A stretch of 64,000 nt of DNA from assembly GCA_029224185.1 (NCBI GenBank), contig CM055201.1:19597584-19661583 (forward strand). The letters are read 5' to 3'. Under the pieces are notes generated by a model. It made no database searches. It worked only from the letters and a program-made list of their open reading frames with translations, and was not told where the DNA came from. Both the position numbers and the translations under genes were made by a program. This document shows, one piece after another, positions 24,101 through 35,411 of this stretch; position 1 is the stretch's first letter, and each line of letters starts with the position of its first letter. The DNA comes from Karalla daura. Lineage: Eukaryota > Chordata > Actinopteri > Chaetodontiformes > Leiognathidae.

Positions 24101-26860
24101 GAGTTCCAAGCTTGATCCGCTCTTTTTACACTTTCACACTTTATGTAAGACAAACACTTTTTGCATGATAGAAAATTGTTCAAATATACTACAACTACTA
24201 CTACTAGTACCAAATATACTACGACTACCACGACTAGTGCCACAACTACTACAGCATCAACAGCAATAATGATCATTGTCTATGAAAGTTTCTCAAACTT
24301 TGTCAAAAACAACGTGATGCTATGGAGAGGAAGGCATGAGACTTCATTGAGAAATACGCTGTCAAAACGTTGCGTCTGCTTGTCGTGTCGTGTCCGCTTT
24401 GTGAGCCAATACTTGGAAACTTGCAGTACTTTGTGCATTGAATGATTCAGTGAATATTTTACGCCCTAAACTAAAAAGCTGAGCATTAAATGGATTAACA
24501 TTTAGCTCTCTGCTGGGCCTCGGCGGAGCTTCACAGCCTCTGGCGTCACTGTGGTCAATAAAAACACAGCCTCTCGCATGACAATATCATGCTTCTCATT
24601 TTCAGCCCTTTATTCTTCACTCCTCTTTTTTTTATTCGATTTTTTTCTTCCTCTTTCCTCTTTGTTTTCCCAGTTGCGTACAGTGGGGGAGAGAATCAAT
24701 TCTGTGATCAATAATCGAGATCACTGGAAGTGTTTCCACCCTAGGAGAGAAGCATTCGCTGTCAGGACGATGTTGTGATTACCTCACCCTGCTCCCGGGG
24801 ATGAAAAGTTGCGCTTTTGTTGCGGGCGCACATGTGGTTTTTAACGGCTAACATAATCGCAGATCACCGTAAAATCATGAGCGGACACCCGTCAGTTATG
24901 ACGAGGCATAGTTTGACAGTCGCGCGTCCATAAAACATTAATTAGGGCTCTGACTGCGCTTCACGCTGAGGCGGTGGATGCTTCCAGACACTCTGGCCGT
25001 CTGACAGCCAGAAACTCCTCTGCTGTTCCTCGGCAACAGACTCGGCGGTTTGCTCCGTGTCTCATATCCACGGTAACGAGCTCAGGATGATAAATTTAGC
25101 CGGGGGTTTGCATCGACGCGTTGCTCTCAATGAACGAGCGGTTCGACAAGGGTTACGGAGTAAAATAAATTAATTCTCGAACCGAGTTTGTTCTCCCAGG
25201 TGATAGCGCTGTGCCACGGTTTGGCAGGAAATCACATTCACCTTCAGGGTTTTGCAGTGCGAGAAGCAGCTGTGAGAGTGTGAGGCGAGCCTCTGCTTGA
25301 CACAGATGTTAGCTGATTGTGAGCAAAGGGGGGCAGAGACCCCCCGCCTCTTTGATTGAAGGTAATTAATGTAATCAACTGTACTCTCACAGCTTTCATC
25401 AGTACATGGAAGTGTTCAGGTGTGGCACGTGTCAACAGGTGGTAGACAGCAACCTCCGTCTCTGTTCAAAGATGGCCCAGGCAGTCTTTATTTATGTGAT
25501 GTGTTTTTTTTTATTGACAAAAGGGAGAATTTTATCTGCTTCGAAGCAAGAACATCCCAGATCCCAGTTGGAACAAAGGTCTTTCTGTTTAGAGTTTTCA
25601 TACTCTCGACATTTTTCATAAAATCATAAAAGATTAAAATAAACAAATCATTCCCAGTGTCAGTGAATTGACTAGTGACTCTTCTCCCATGTCACAGCGG
25701 TAATTCCTTCATTTCCAATGGTAATTTTTATAAAAGTTCTTTCTATATTTCTCTTTTGTGCAATCTTGTGGCATGGTGAAACACGAGGTGAGAAAAATTC
25801 TCAGCTTGTGATGTCCCTGCAGTTGCACCACCACCCCGGGTTAGCAGGAGGGGTGGAACAAAGAATGGTGATTGGACGGATCAATCAGTGGATGGGTGTG
25901 AAGACATTTTATCAGGCGATCAAATGGAAGAAGTCATCTCTGTTCGCTCTAATTGCACCTCAGGGGACGGTGTTTTCACCCACAGCTGTCTCCTGGAGAC
26001 AAGAGGATCTGCTTCTGTGCTCACCTGAAAGAATCTGCAGAAGATTATTCATCCCTTCACCCACAGGAGAAAGCCTTTTAACTCCCTCAGTCTTCAGTGG
26101 TTTTTAACACAGGTTGGTGGTGCAAGAAGGTACAACAGGAACAACAACGCCTTCAGTTAAAGTTTCATAATAATGCAATAGATGTGTGGACAGATGGATG
26201 TTTGAGAGGGATAGAGTGATAGGGGGCAGAGAGAAAGAGGGAGAGAGAGATAACACTGATCCTTTTGGATGGCTCCTTTCGGGAAATTCAGGTACATAAG
26301 GGAAAGCTGTACACATGGTACAAAGATGGTCTCCTTGCCCCCCACACAAACACCCACACATGGCTTGCACACTCACACAAAACACAAAGCCAAACACAGT
26401 AATCACTGCAAGAGTGCAAATACAAAATATGTACTACTGCATGAAAGTCCCAGACTGTTTGAAATTAGTAGCCAGAGTTGTGAGATTACAGTGCAAAAAG
26501 TACACTGAGCAAAATTAGAGATGGTGTATGTGGAAAGATAAGCAAGCAGATAAGCAGCAGATTTGTTTTACTTAACTAGTTAGTTAAGATGAGTAAATGT
26601 CTTTCATAAAATCTTTGCTAGGATAATCTACCCAGTAAAGTCTAAACCTAAGACCTATTTCAGAAGGTGATCCAAGATTTCCTTTCTTTTGAGGGAGAGG
26701 TAATTTCTACAGTTTCATTCAATTACTTTTTATTTATTTTTTGTTGTGGAAGTCGAACATCCCTATGTTTAAAAACACCGATTTAAATTGGTTGTTATAT
26801 TTCGTGCTTCGTAATTCTACACATTACCGAGGAAAAACAGAGAAATAGTTTCATTTTTGT
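20400..26860. other. Intergenic region between pmch and spag8 (head to head)
   Basis: No exon can be supported. Contents are a CA run (21110-21135), a G-rich tract (22361-22410), an ACT/CTA-rich patch (24185-24255), T-rich runs (24625-24660) and GA-rich sequence (26231-26250). A 129-codon open frame at 25718-26107 with a hydrophobic start is discussed in the findings. Cis-elements of both flanking genes may lie here, but none can be assigned except those listed. Confidence 0.5.
22361..22410 (+). other. G-quadruplex-prone G tract
   Basis: Runs of four or more G are separated by single bases or AT (GGGGATGGGGATGGGG and neighbours), which meets the usual quadruplex pattern on the plus strand. 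Confidence 0.6.
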
Positions 26861-26880
26861 TTTCTTAGCTCCGGCTCTCT

Positions 26881-26927
26881 ATTGCCATGGAGACACTTCC
26901 GGTAGCGGATCCCGTTGCCATGGAGAC
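26881..26927 (+). promoter_or_regulatory. Tandem RFX X-box motifs in the spag8 promoter
   Basis: ATTGCCATGGAGAC (26881-26894) and GTTGCCATGGAGAC (26914-26927) each match the X-box bound by RFX factors (GTTNCC, AT, RGYAAC-like arms) with small deviations in the second arm. They sit in a direct repeat (TTGCCATGGAGACACTTCCG twice, 33 bp apart), and each is followed by an ETS-like CTTCCG. The start codon is 109-155 bp downstream. RFX2/RFX3 drive motile-cilium and sperm-flagellum genes, which fits spag8. Confidence 0.7.
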
Positions 26928-27035
26928 ACTTCCGTCAACTGAAATCCCGTTTGCCAAGCGAATGACAGCTGTGCTCATGGCTCGGAGTTATGTTTATGTA
27001 ATTACACGATAGTTTGTGAGTTAGTTTTCGCTACA

Positions 27036-27107
27036 ATGCAGGAGGAGAGAACTGTGAAATCCACGCTGGACAACAGCCCTGGAGAGGTTTGTGGACACCT
27101 CCTGTTT
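27036..27107 (+). CDS. spag8: spag8 coding exon 1
   Basis: Encodes 24 residues beginning MQEERTVKSTLDNSPGE. The donor is CTGTTT|GTAAGA, phase 0. The next in-frame stop in the intron comes soon after. Confidence 0.6.
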
Positions 27108-27278
27108 GTAAGAGGCAGGATAAGTCACATTTTTTGGAGCAAACGTCCTCTTAGTTAAACCTAATAGTCAGATTAGCACCATGTGTCTTGTAAGAATTCA
27201 AAACAGCTCGGAAACTATCATTAATCTGAACGGTAAGGTATTTATAGAGCATGTTCCTAGTCTTAAAATTCGTTTACT

Positions 27279-27372
<94 letters not shown>

Positions 27373-27688
27373 ATTTACATAACTAACCAAACTGATGGCA
27401 TCGTCTACACTTGTAGGCTGCAGGGGCATGTTAACCTACTTAGACTTCTCATGCAACATTTGCATTAATTCCTTTATAGTTGCAAGATTTTTTCTTTCCT
27501 TTTTTCTTTGCTTTTGCGGTGTAACCTTGAAAAAAAACTAAATGAGCTTCACTGTGGCTCTCCAGTAACTTATGGCTGACATCTATCTTATTCACTTCTG
27601 TATCTTAACAGTGCCTGTTTCTAGCACACATACAGCGGGGTGAGGGCAGGGAATACACCCTGGATAGGTCACCAGTCCATCACAGGAT

Positions 27689-27750
<62 letters not shown>

Positions 27751-30304
27751 ACACACACACAAAGCACAGCATTCAGTCTCACACTCACACCTATAGGGGG
27801 AATTTAGAGTCTCCAGTCAGCCTTAACATGCATGTTTTTAGACTGTGGGAGAAAAGCCATGTAGACATGGGAAGAACATGTAAACTCCAGAGAAAAAGGT
27901 CACGTATAGAGAATGACTTATTTCATTACCCCCCCCCCACACACACACACACAAATGTACAAAATACAACAAACAAACAGGCAAAGATAAGTCCTCAAGG
28001 CTAGTCAATGCTTTTTCTGCACAACAGTGCCAAACACAAAGCAGAATCTTAGTAGCTCATCAGATGTTTTTTTTTTCTTATCGTAAACAAAGAACATCAA
28101 CAAAGCTTCAAAAGAAGAAGCTTTATTTATCTTGAGAGAAATGAGTGCTCTGTACAATCAAAGACAGCAATGGCACTAAAAATAATAATGTGAAGTATAA
28201 ATAGCATCTAACAGAAAACAAGATCTTTTTCCCCCCCATAAGCTCAAGACAAGATGCACTTTCTTTAATGGATCCCTGACCTCAAGCATTACCTCCTATA
28301 TATAGTTGTATTGTATTTTAGACCAAGGCATGTTTACTCTCAACCTGGGTTTCCATTTACACAGAGGGCTCTTGACCCAGAGCAGACGAGGAAACAGATC
28401 CTGAAACGTGGACACAAAGACCTTCTCACCGTGGACGTGGAGTCTAAAATGGAGACTGTCACCACACAGAGAGCAGCGTTTACTCCCCCAAAGCCTCCGG
28501 GGGTGAGGCTGCGGGGTACGTGCCTTGTCCAAGGACTGCATCAACATTTTATTCAGTCTCACGCCTCTTAAAGGACAGAAGATGATGGCATTCTAATAAA
28601 AACCAGAGGCTGCTCTGGCCGCATTTAAGATTTCTGTTTGAGTTTCATGCTCGGTTTGTCTCCGCCTTGTTGTTCCCTCTTTGTCAGGCATCAGAGGCGA
28701 GCTGCTGGACAAACACATCGCTCAGACGATAAGGTAAACCGACGGTGAAACAGTTCTTTTGATGCCGTACAAGTTATTGCTGGATGTGGCGATGTGGTAT
28801 GTTTATGGACACGGAGGTCGCTGCCCGAGCGCGGCGTGAGGAGAGAAAGCAGCGGAGGAGCGTGTTGGAGGAGAGTGATGTAATATTTACACGTCTGGGT
28901 TTGTTTTACTGTTCAATCGCAGCTGTAATACCTTTTAAATCAGATTTTATGGTGTTTTTTTACATGGGGGCCGGTCATCCTAATGGGGTTTATAGAGTCT
29001 CCCTCCACAGATGTGGTTATTAACATCCCGCGCAGCTTAGCTGCTCATAAAGAAACACAAGGCATCGTGTCTTCCATGAAGACGGCCTCTCCGGCGGTAG
29101 ACAGTGTCTCATCACTTCGGTTTGAGCCCTGCACTAAATTTCCTGGACTTTACAAGTGCACACCAACGCTGCTCGATGCGTGCCAGGTTCCAGGGCGGCA
29201 GGAGTGTTTTTTCTGGGGCCCGATCGGCCATCAGCTCGAAGCGTTTTCCAAATCATCCTTCGTGGGCCCGACTCCACTGCAACGTATAGGATTCGCCCGG
29301 CGACGCCATATGAGGAGTCCGAGGACAATAAACGTCTTACGTAAGGAGTCTTCAAGGCCGCACACAGCCATAGTTTCACCCACACAGTTGTTTGCTCTGA
29401 TTAGACCTCTCCTCTGGACTGTGTGGGCTTGAACAGACTGTGCCTGCCTGCCTGCTTCTGTTTCTCTCCTGGCAGCGTGCTTACACCTGCTAGGGTTAGA
29501 CAGACGACACATAAACTGCGCCTATGTTTTCTCCTCTTTTGCTGCATTCGGGCATAAAGAGCTCCCGGTATGTTACCTTAGCCACGTTATTAGTGACCGG
29601 CTGCGTCCTGAATGTTTTTGTACGAGACACGTGAACGAGACACATTGCGTAATTGCAAACAAGCTGAAATGAACGCTGGACCCACAAACGGTTAGACACA
29701 GAGCATGAAAATCTAACGTTGGGACTAGTAATCATAATAATGAGTAAGCAGGCTAACAAGAAGAGGCTGGGCCCAAAACTTAATGAGAGTTGAAAAGGCT
29801 TAGGGGATAATGAGGCAGGCTGGGGTGAGCCAGGGTGAAGGGCGGGCAAAATATCAAGGTACAAGCCGGAGTTTAAGCTGACAAAAAGAAAAAAGTCTGC
29901 AGAAACTAAAGCAAAGCCCAAAACCGAGGAGAAGAACCGAAACTAGATAATCTTGCCAGAGGAAATGTACTTGGAGAAAGGCAGGAGCGTGGAGACACGG
30001 AAGCAGGGGCGTGAGGGCAAACCCCAACCTGAAAGCACCTGGGAATGCAGCGTGACGAGGGAGAGGGAGGGAGGGAGGGGAGAGGGAGGGGAGAGGGAGG
30101 GAGGGAGGGGTGAAAGTCCTCAGCCAAGGCAGAGGCACGGAGACGATGAGCCGGACAGAGCAGGAAGGGAGCGCGAGCACCCCGGGAGCACCATCGCTCC
30201 TGATTGGGTGCCGCTGATTTGACAGGCAGCGCTCCGGATCTTTCCGGGCAGCCCGATCAGCAGCAACAGATTTCCACTCTGGGGCCAGGGACGGATGAAA
30301 GGAG

Positions 30305-30340
<36 letters not shown>

Positions 30341-33300
30341 CAGGACCTCGGCTCCCCTCGCTCATCAGTCCTCTCAAACAGAGAAACCAGCAACAGACTG
30401 TCGCTGGGATCCAGCTCGCGGCTGCAGACTAATCAAAGCAATGAATAGAAGAGAATGTCCTTTTATTTGTCCCCCCTGAAAAAAAGGGGGAAAAATCAAG
30501 TCTTCTGTACCTTCTTGCTGAATGAACTGTTGACTTAATCCTGGTTTAGTTGGGTGCAGTTTTAATTCATGGTGCTAGGTAATTACTGAACGATTAGTAA
30601 CTGTTATCTCATCAAACTTTAGTTGTTTGACTGCTCAGACACTGCTCAGATCGGCCTTAAAAAAACGCTATAACACCTCTCAAATTTCAGTACTAATGAT
30701 GACTTTGCCTCAAACAAGATGGGAATAGACTTAATTCAGCTCAACCTTCCTTCATCCTTCACCTTCACTTTATCAAAAAACTGAAACGGAAACACATCTT
30801 CTGTGCCTGCGCTGAAGATGTTCTGCAGGTAGCATGTAATCAGTTTCACCCATCTATCAGTCCAGTCCAGTGCATATGTGTATCCTTCTATTCCGCCAAT
30901 AACCAGAGACTGTTCTCGATTCCTACACTGCGGTGCTGCTTCTTCTACCACTCTGAGAGTGCTTTTGCGGTCCCACAGGGAGAAGATCCTCGCTGAGCAG
31001 AAACCACCGACTCACAAGACGGACTTCTCCTCCACCACTCAGAGGGACTTCCATGCCCAGGGATTCGTGCCTCTCGCCCACGAAATACCACAAGTGAGCA
31101 CGCACACGCTGAGTGTGTGCGCGCGTGCCTGCGTGTGTGTGTGGAAATTCATGAGTGGCGAAAATCCGAAGCAGTTTGGTTGATTATATGCTCTAAAAAT
31201 GGAACTTAATGGATAAACATGCGAAGAATGTCATCCAGCCTAGTGTGAACTGATTACATATGAAGCAGGCCCAGGCCCCAGCGTCGGGCCGTCTCAAAGC
31301 TGCTGCTGCGATGGAGCTGGGACGTCCGCCACATCGTAAGCCATTCAAATGAACACGACTGACCCGAATTCACCGTCAGCAGGCTGTTTGTGCGGTTTGT
31401 CAGCCTGCGAGTACCCGTCCTCGGGGTCACATGACCTGAGGACGAATCTTAAACCTTAAACGCATGATAAAGGTTCAGTTTTCTCAGTCGGTGACACGCA
31501 CGATGGCCGTATCCCTCGGCCTGGGTGTGTGAGTGTTCAGGAGGCCGCCTCCGCACCAGCCTTTCCAACGTGTCACCAGATTCCCTGCTGGACGAGGATC
31601 ATCTGGGCCGCTCGCACGTGATGAGGGCTGATTTCTCGAACCGCAGAGACGTCACAACGGCGGGGCCTGTTCTCAGACACAGTGGGAAAAGGCTCGCGCT
31701 CGTCCCTAAACGGGAACACTTCTTCGTGGGTCAAGCTCCAGGAGGAACGATCCCGTGCACTGATGGTGGCCGGCCGCCTGCGGGAGCGCAGTGAGAAGCT
31801 GTCTGGACTGTTCCACGTCCTCAGAGCCAGCCCTGGGGGTGGCAGAAAACCCCGAGTGGCACCCACACAGCGCTGGCCGGCTCGTATCTCACGGCACAGG
31901 TGTGCTTGGAGTCGGGGCTGGAGTGCTTTTCTGCTCTGCTCTCTGTGCTTGGCCAGCTGCTGCATGTAGCTACGTATAGTTGCTGCGCGTCGTACGGCGT
32001 GGCTGACTCTCACAGCCTGCCAGTTTTCACTATTCTGTTTGTTTTTGCTCTCCGCTCTTTGTGGCGCATAAAGGAGCACAATGGCAGAGCGGACAATTCG
32101 AGCGCGTGAGACGTGTCCTTGTGGGGGGAACGCGCTACGCTGTGAGCGCTGTGTCACCAGACAGTGAGGCTTCCTGTTCCTTCAGAGTCGGTCCACATCA
32201 GACGCTCAGACTGTGTTCGACCTGTGGCCCGTTCGCTTTGTGTCGGACGATACGATTGCTGGGTTCTTCTTTTGTGCCGTCCGTGTTCGGTCCCAAGCGT
32301 CCAAAGTTGTAGACAAATGGCTTGCGTGAGTTTTCTCTAAGTGCTCAGAAATCTTCACCTAGAAGAATCGACAAAGATGCTGCATTTCTCTGGCAACCGA
32401 ACATCATGATCTTACTTACCGTCACCCCCAAGCGATGATCGGGCATGATTTCATCCTCAGCTGTGTTGTTTTGATCACATGTGTCTGAACGATCTGATAT
32501 TTGGGGTTAAAGCCTCCTTGCTTTGGATCAGCTGCTCCAGGTCTGCATACGTCCTCACACAGATGCAGAGGTGCACAGATACATGCAGATACATGCACAG
32601 ATGCACAGGTGCAGCTGGATTGTGGCAGACGGACCAGTGACTCAGTCTCTGAGCTGCTCCGTCTGAAGTCGTCAGAGACGTCAAACATCCTCTGGCTCCA
32701 GCCTCTAATGCTGAAGATGAGATGTTTCTGTGTCCTGGGTCGAATCGTGTCGGACCCGTTGGACCAAACTAAAAGCGGTCTAAACTAAAGGTCTTTCCGT
32801 TCGGTATTCATCGTGTCCTTCATTTCCCATGCAACAATCGCAGAATTCACAAAAACACAAAACACACCCACAACCCTCGTAACACTCCCCTCTCGTTTCC
32901 AGGGTTGCGATTATGCAAGTGACCAGACCATCACGTTCTGGAGCGAAAACTACCAGCGGACACAGGTGGGTGAGGCTGTCGGCGCCGTCGCAACACTCTC
33001 ACCGCACACTGCGCGTCTCAGCTCCGTCTCAGCTTTACGGGATGTGTTTCTGGGAGGGAGAAGAACTTCAGATCTGTATGCCTCCATGTCTCCGTCCGTC
33101 TGAACTCCCTCAGGAACGACACTAACGGCTCCGCCTCACCTCAGCGGCTCCCAGAGGCGCTGCTCGTGCTTTGCTCTGCTTCACTCTGTGCAGAGTTATC
33201 ACACTGTCCTCTCACAGATCAACAACACACAGATCCTTCGAACGATGTGTCATCTGGTTGCCGTTGCAGGGCGTGACGGCCGTGCAGAGCCTGGCCGCTC

Positions 33301-33389
33301 CTTTCAGGAGGTCGGCCAAGTTCAGCACCCCCATCGAGGAGAGGCTGGACGAGGCCGAGCCCCCCCCGGGCCCGCTGTCTGCTCGCTGA
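27036..33389 (+). CDS. spag8: Sperm-associated antigen 8 (six-exon model)
   Basis: Spliced coding exons are 27036-27107, 28365-28515, 28688-28733, 30979-31093, 32903-32965 and 33270-33389: 567 nt, 188 residues plus stop. All junctions have GT/AG ends and the phases join without a break. SPAG8 is a microtubule-associated protein of sperm flagella and motile cilia. The diagnostic C-terminal part reads PPTHKTDFSSTTQRDFHAQG, then TITFWSENYQRTQ, then GVTAVQSLAAPFRRSAKFST and PIEERLDE. It matches the family pattern of TTQ..DF, a FWxENY segment and a PFR...FSTP block. Mammalian SPAG8 is longer because of an N-terminal repeat region that is absent here. Exon 1 is the weakest part of the model: donor TTT|GTAAGA was chosen over the weaker GAG|GTTTGT. 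Neighbour npr2 converges on this gene from the other strand, as in mammals. Paired X-boxes lie upstream and AATAAA 48 bp downstream. Confidence 0.78.
27281..27371 (+). repeat. (CA)n microsatellite, ~45 units
   Basis: A pure CA dinucleotide run of about 91 bp, likely polymorphic. Confidence 0.98.
27625..27900 (+). repeat. Teleost dispersed repeat, best-preserved copy, with internal (CA)n
   Basis: CACCCTGGATAGGTCACCAG, TCCATCACAGG, a CA run (27689-27761), AGCATTCAGTCTCACACTCA, AATTTAGAGTCTCC, AACATGCATGTTTTTAGACT, GTGGGAGAAAAGCC and GAACATGTAAACTCC appear in the usual order of this family. It is probably the 3' part of a non-LTR retroposon or a SINE. Confidence 0.7.
28365..28515 (+). CDS. spag8: spag8 coding exon 2
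   Basis: Acceptor TTTACACAG|AGG and donor CGGG|GTACGT. Encodes RALDPEQTRKQILKRGHKDL and on to PPKPPGVRLR, leaving one base in phase. The alternative donor GG|GTGAGG puts a stop into the next exon and was not used. Confidence 0.75.
28688..28733 (+). CDS. spag8: spag8 coding exon 3
   Basis: A 46 nt exon between TTTGTCAG and GTAAAC. Encodes (G)IRGELLDKHIAQTI(R), with both split codons completed by the neighbouring exons. Confidence 0.8.
30057..30110 (+). repeat. (GGGA)n purine tract
   Basis: GAGGGAGGG units over about 54 bp, all purine on the plus strand. Confidence 0.9.
30307..30340 (+). repeat. (GT)n microsatellite
   Basis: Pure GT run of about 34 bp. Confidence 0.95.
30979..31093 (+). CDS. 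spag8: spag8 coding exon 4
   Basis: Acceptor TCCCACAG|GGAG and donor CCACAA|GTGAGC. Encodes EKILAEQKPPTHKTDFSSTT, QRDFHAQGFVPLAHEIPQ, the most family-like part of the protein. Confidence 0.85.
31094..32902 (+). other. spag8 intron 4
   Basis: GC-rich intron with several chance open frames on both strands. Nothing recognisable is seen. Confidence 0.5.
32903..32965 (+). CDS. spag8: spag8 coding exon 5
   Basis: Acceptor TTTCCAG|GGT and donor ACACAG|GTGGGT, phase 0 at both ends. Encodes GCDYASDQTITFWSENYQRT and Q, including the FWSENY block. Confidence 0.85.
33270..33389 (+). CDS. spag8: spag8 coding exon 6 with stop
   Basis: Acceptor CGTTGCAG|GGC. Encodes GVTAVQSLAAPFRRSAKFST, PIEERLDEAEPPPGPLSAR and TGA at 33387-33389. 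Confidence 0.85.
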   Translation, partial: GVTAVQSLAAPFRRSAKFSTPIEERLDEAEPPPGPLSAR

Positions 33390-33436
33390 GATGTCTGGCC
33401 TTCGCAGGGTCCTCCCAACAAACAAACCCCGAGCCC

Positions 33437-33442
33437 AATAAA
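33437..33442 (+). terminator. spag8 poly(A) signal
   Basis: AATAAA 48 bp after the stop codon. Confidence 0.75.
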
Positions 33443-34456
33443 TCACGCCGCAGCTTCGCGGATTTTCCTGAGAAGCCCTGCCTCGTGTGTTTGGCCTCCT
33501 AAAAAATAATTATTTACCGTATCTGTCAACGCGGCGCGCGGCTCTGGCCGGATTCCTGCCGGTGGCACACGGCGCAGACCGCAGCCGGTAAACAGCGGCT
33601 CCGGAGCCGAAGGAGACTGGTTTGCTCAATCTCTGCCCTCTCTCCCTCCCCATCTCTCTCTCTCTCTCTCTCTCTCTGACGCACTTCTCTGTTTCTTCTC
33701 CCCCCTCCGCGTCTCGATGCCGAGGAGGTCTGGAGCCGTGGAGCTACCAGCTCTCCTCTCCCTCCGCCGCCATTTATGGAAACACTGACCGCATGGCTTC
33801 CAGCGCGTGTAACGCACGTACGCGTGCGCCTCGACGTTATAAACACGCGTGAATGCCTCCGTAAAGTGGAAACAGGCCGGACGGGGGCATTTGTTTGGAG
33901 CTCTGCCGCTGCTCCTGCTGTGAGTGAAGGCGACTCTCGGCGTATCAGAGAGTGATACGAGCTGCTTCCAGCATCCAGCCCAATCGACTCGGAGGTGTGT
34001 AAACATTCACAGGCGTGCGTTCACGGTGCCGGCCCGGCTCGCTGAACCAGCGAAGTGAGTTTCGCGTGGAATTAGACGAGACGCGTTTACGGCGGCCAGG
34101 CAGTAGTTTAGACAAGCAGGTCGTAAAAGAGGCGTCGGGGAGGTTATTCAGGCGAGGTAACGGAGAACCGGCTACCCTGCGTGTTTGAGAAGGACCAGTG
34201 AGGAACTGGAGGTTAAGAACAAGCGTGTACCTTGAGGAAATGCTCACACAAACACAGTCTGTCTTAACTGCCTGTTGAAACTCATTATGTAAATAGGAAT
34301 GAGGACATGTGAGATAGACAGACTCAGGTTGAACTCTATTGATCCCTTTGGGATGACAGACAGGTAGGTAAGTAGATAGAAATCATCAGATCTCAAATCT
34401 ATCTTGAGAAATTGCCCAAGAATTGTTGATTCATTGCCACGAAGATGTGAGACAGT

Positions 34457-34458
<2 letters not shown>

Positions 34459-34548
<90 letters not shown>
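34459..34548 (+). repeat. (CA)n microsatellite, ~45 units
   Basis: Pure CA run of about 90 bp. Confidence 0.98.
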
Positions 34549-34551
<3 letters not shown>

Positions 34552-35382
34552 AGTTCGTGGAATGGAGAAAGAACAACAAGGCCCGGAACGACTGTCACGG
34601 ATCCACCCTCGCGCTACACTCTGCTCCAAAAGTGAACGGGCTCTTCCTGGGCCTGCGCTGCTCACCCCGTCCTCTACATTTCACGTACAGCGAGGGTTGA
34701 ACTTTTCTTTTTTTGTCCAAACCCGCTGACTAAGAGTGAGTGACAGTGGGGCCTCGGAACGTGTCAGTCTAACCTGGCAGCCCTTTGTGAAGCCCGCGTG
34801 CAGTCAAAGGATGGATCTCCATTACGACCAAACAGACTGGTGAATCATTGTCTCAGTCATGAGATCGTTATCCCGTACTTCTTAATATAGATCTCGCCGG
34901 CCTCTGTGACGCTCACCATGTGTGAACATATTACCTTTAATAATGTGGACGTTATCTCACCTGTCACTCAGCACTCACCGTGCCGGCTGATAGATAGTAA
35001 CACTGTAAGATCCCATTAACACCATTACTCAGTAACAGCCTCTCCATCCATATGCTGCTTATGCACGTCAGCCCCTGTTGTGAAATTCCCTAAGGGATCG
35101 ACAACGTTTCTATCATTCTTTACCTCTTCTTTGAAACCTACGTTTCTACATTACCTCCTCTAAATAACCTCCAGTTATCTAACCTGTATAACTAGTATGG
35201 GATCATATAGTAACGTAATCCATAAACAATGTAGTATGTAGCGGATATCCTTGACAAAAAACATTGTGCAAGAAAACAAAATTTTTGCTTGTTTTTTTTG
35301 TTTTGTTTTTTTTGTTTATTTGGTTTTGCATCGCCATTGATACTGGATGTCAAGTCTGGATGAATAAAGGCAGATCTTGTCC

Positions 35383-35411
35383 TGTCCTATTCTATTCTAT
35401 TCTATTCTATA
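35383..35411 (+). repeat. (ATTCT)n microsatellite
   Basis: Five ATTCT pentamers. Further single copies follow to about 35447. It comes directly after GAATAAAGGCAGATCTTGTC, so it may be the tail of a retroposed element. Confidence 0.85.

Larger units (their letters stand above)
27108..28364 (+). other. spag8 intron 1
   Basis: Holds a (CA)45 run, a second CA run and a degraded teleost dispersed repeat. No other gene is seen. Confidence 0.55.
28734..30978 (+). other. spag8 intron 3
   Basis: Contains a GGGA-rich run (30057-30110), a GT run (30307-30340) and a few open frames of up to 149 codons without recognisable domains. Confidence 0.5.

Noticed and set aside
28983..29432. 149-codon plus-strand frame in a spag8 intron
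   Set aside because: No family resemblance, no splice-bounded structure that fits the spag8 phases, and overlapping frames on the other strand are equally open.
31525..32157. GC-rich open frames on both strands in spag8 intron 4
   Set aside because: Several overlapping frames in a GC-rich segment, none with a recognisable motif or compatible splice sites.
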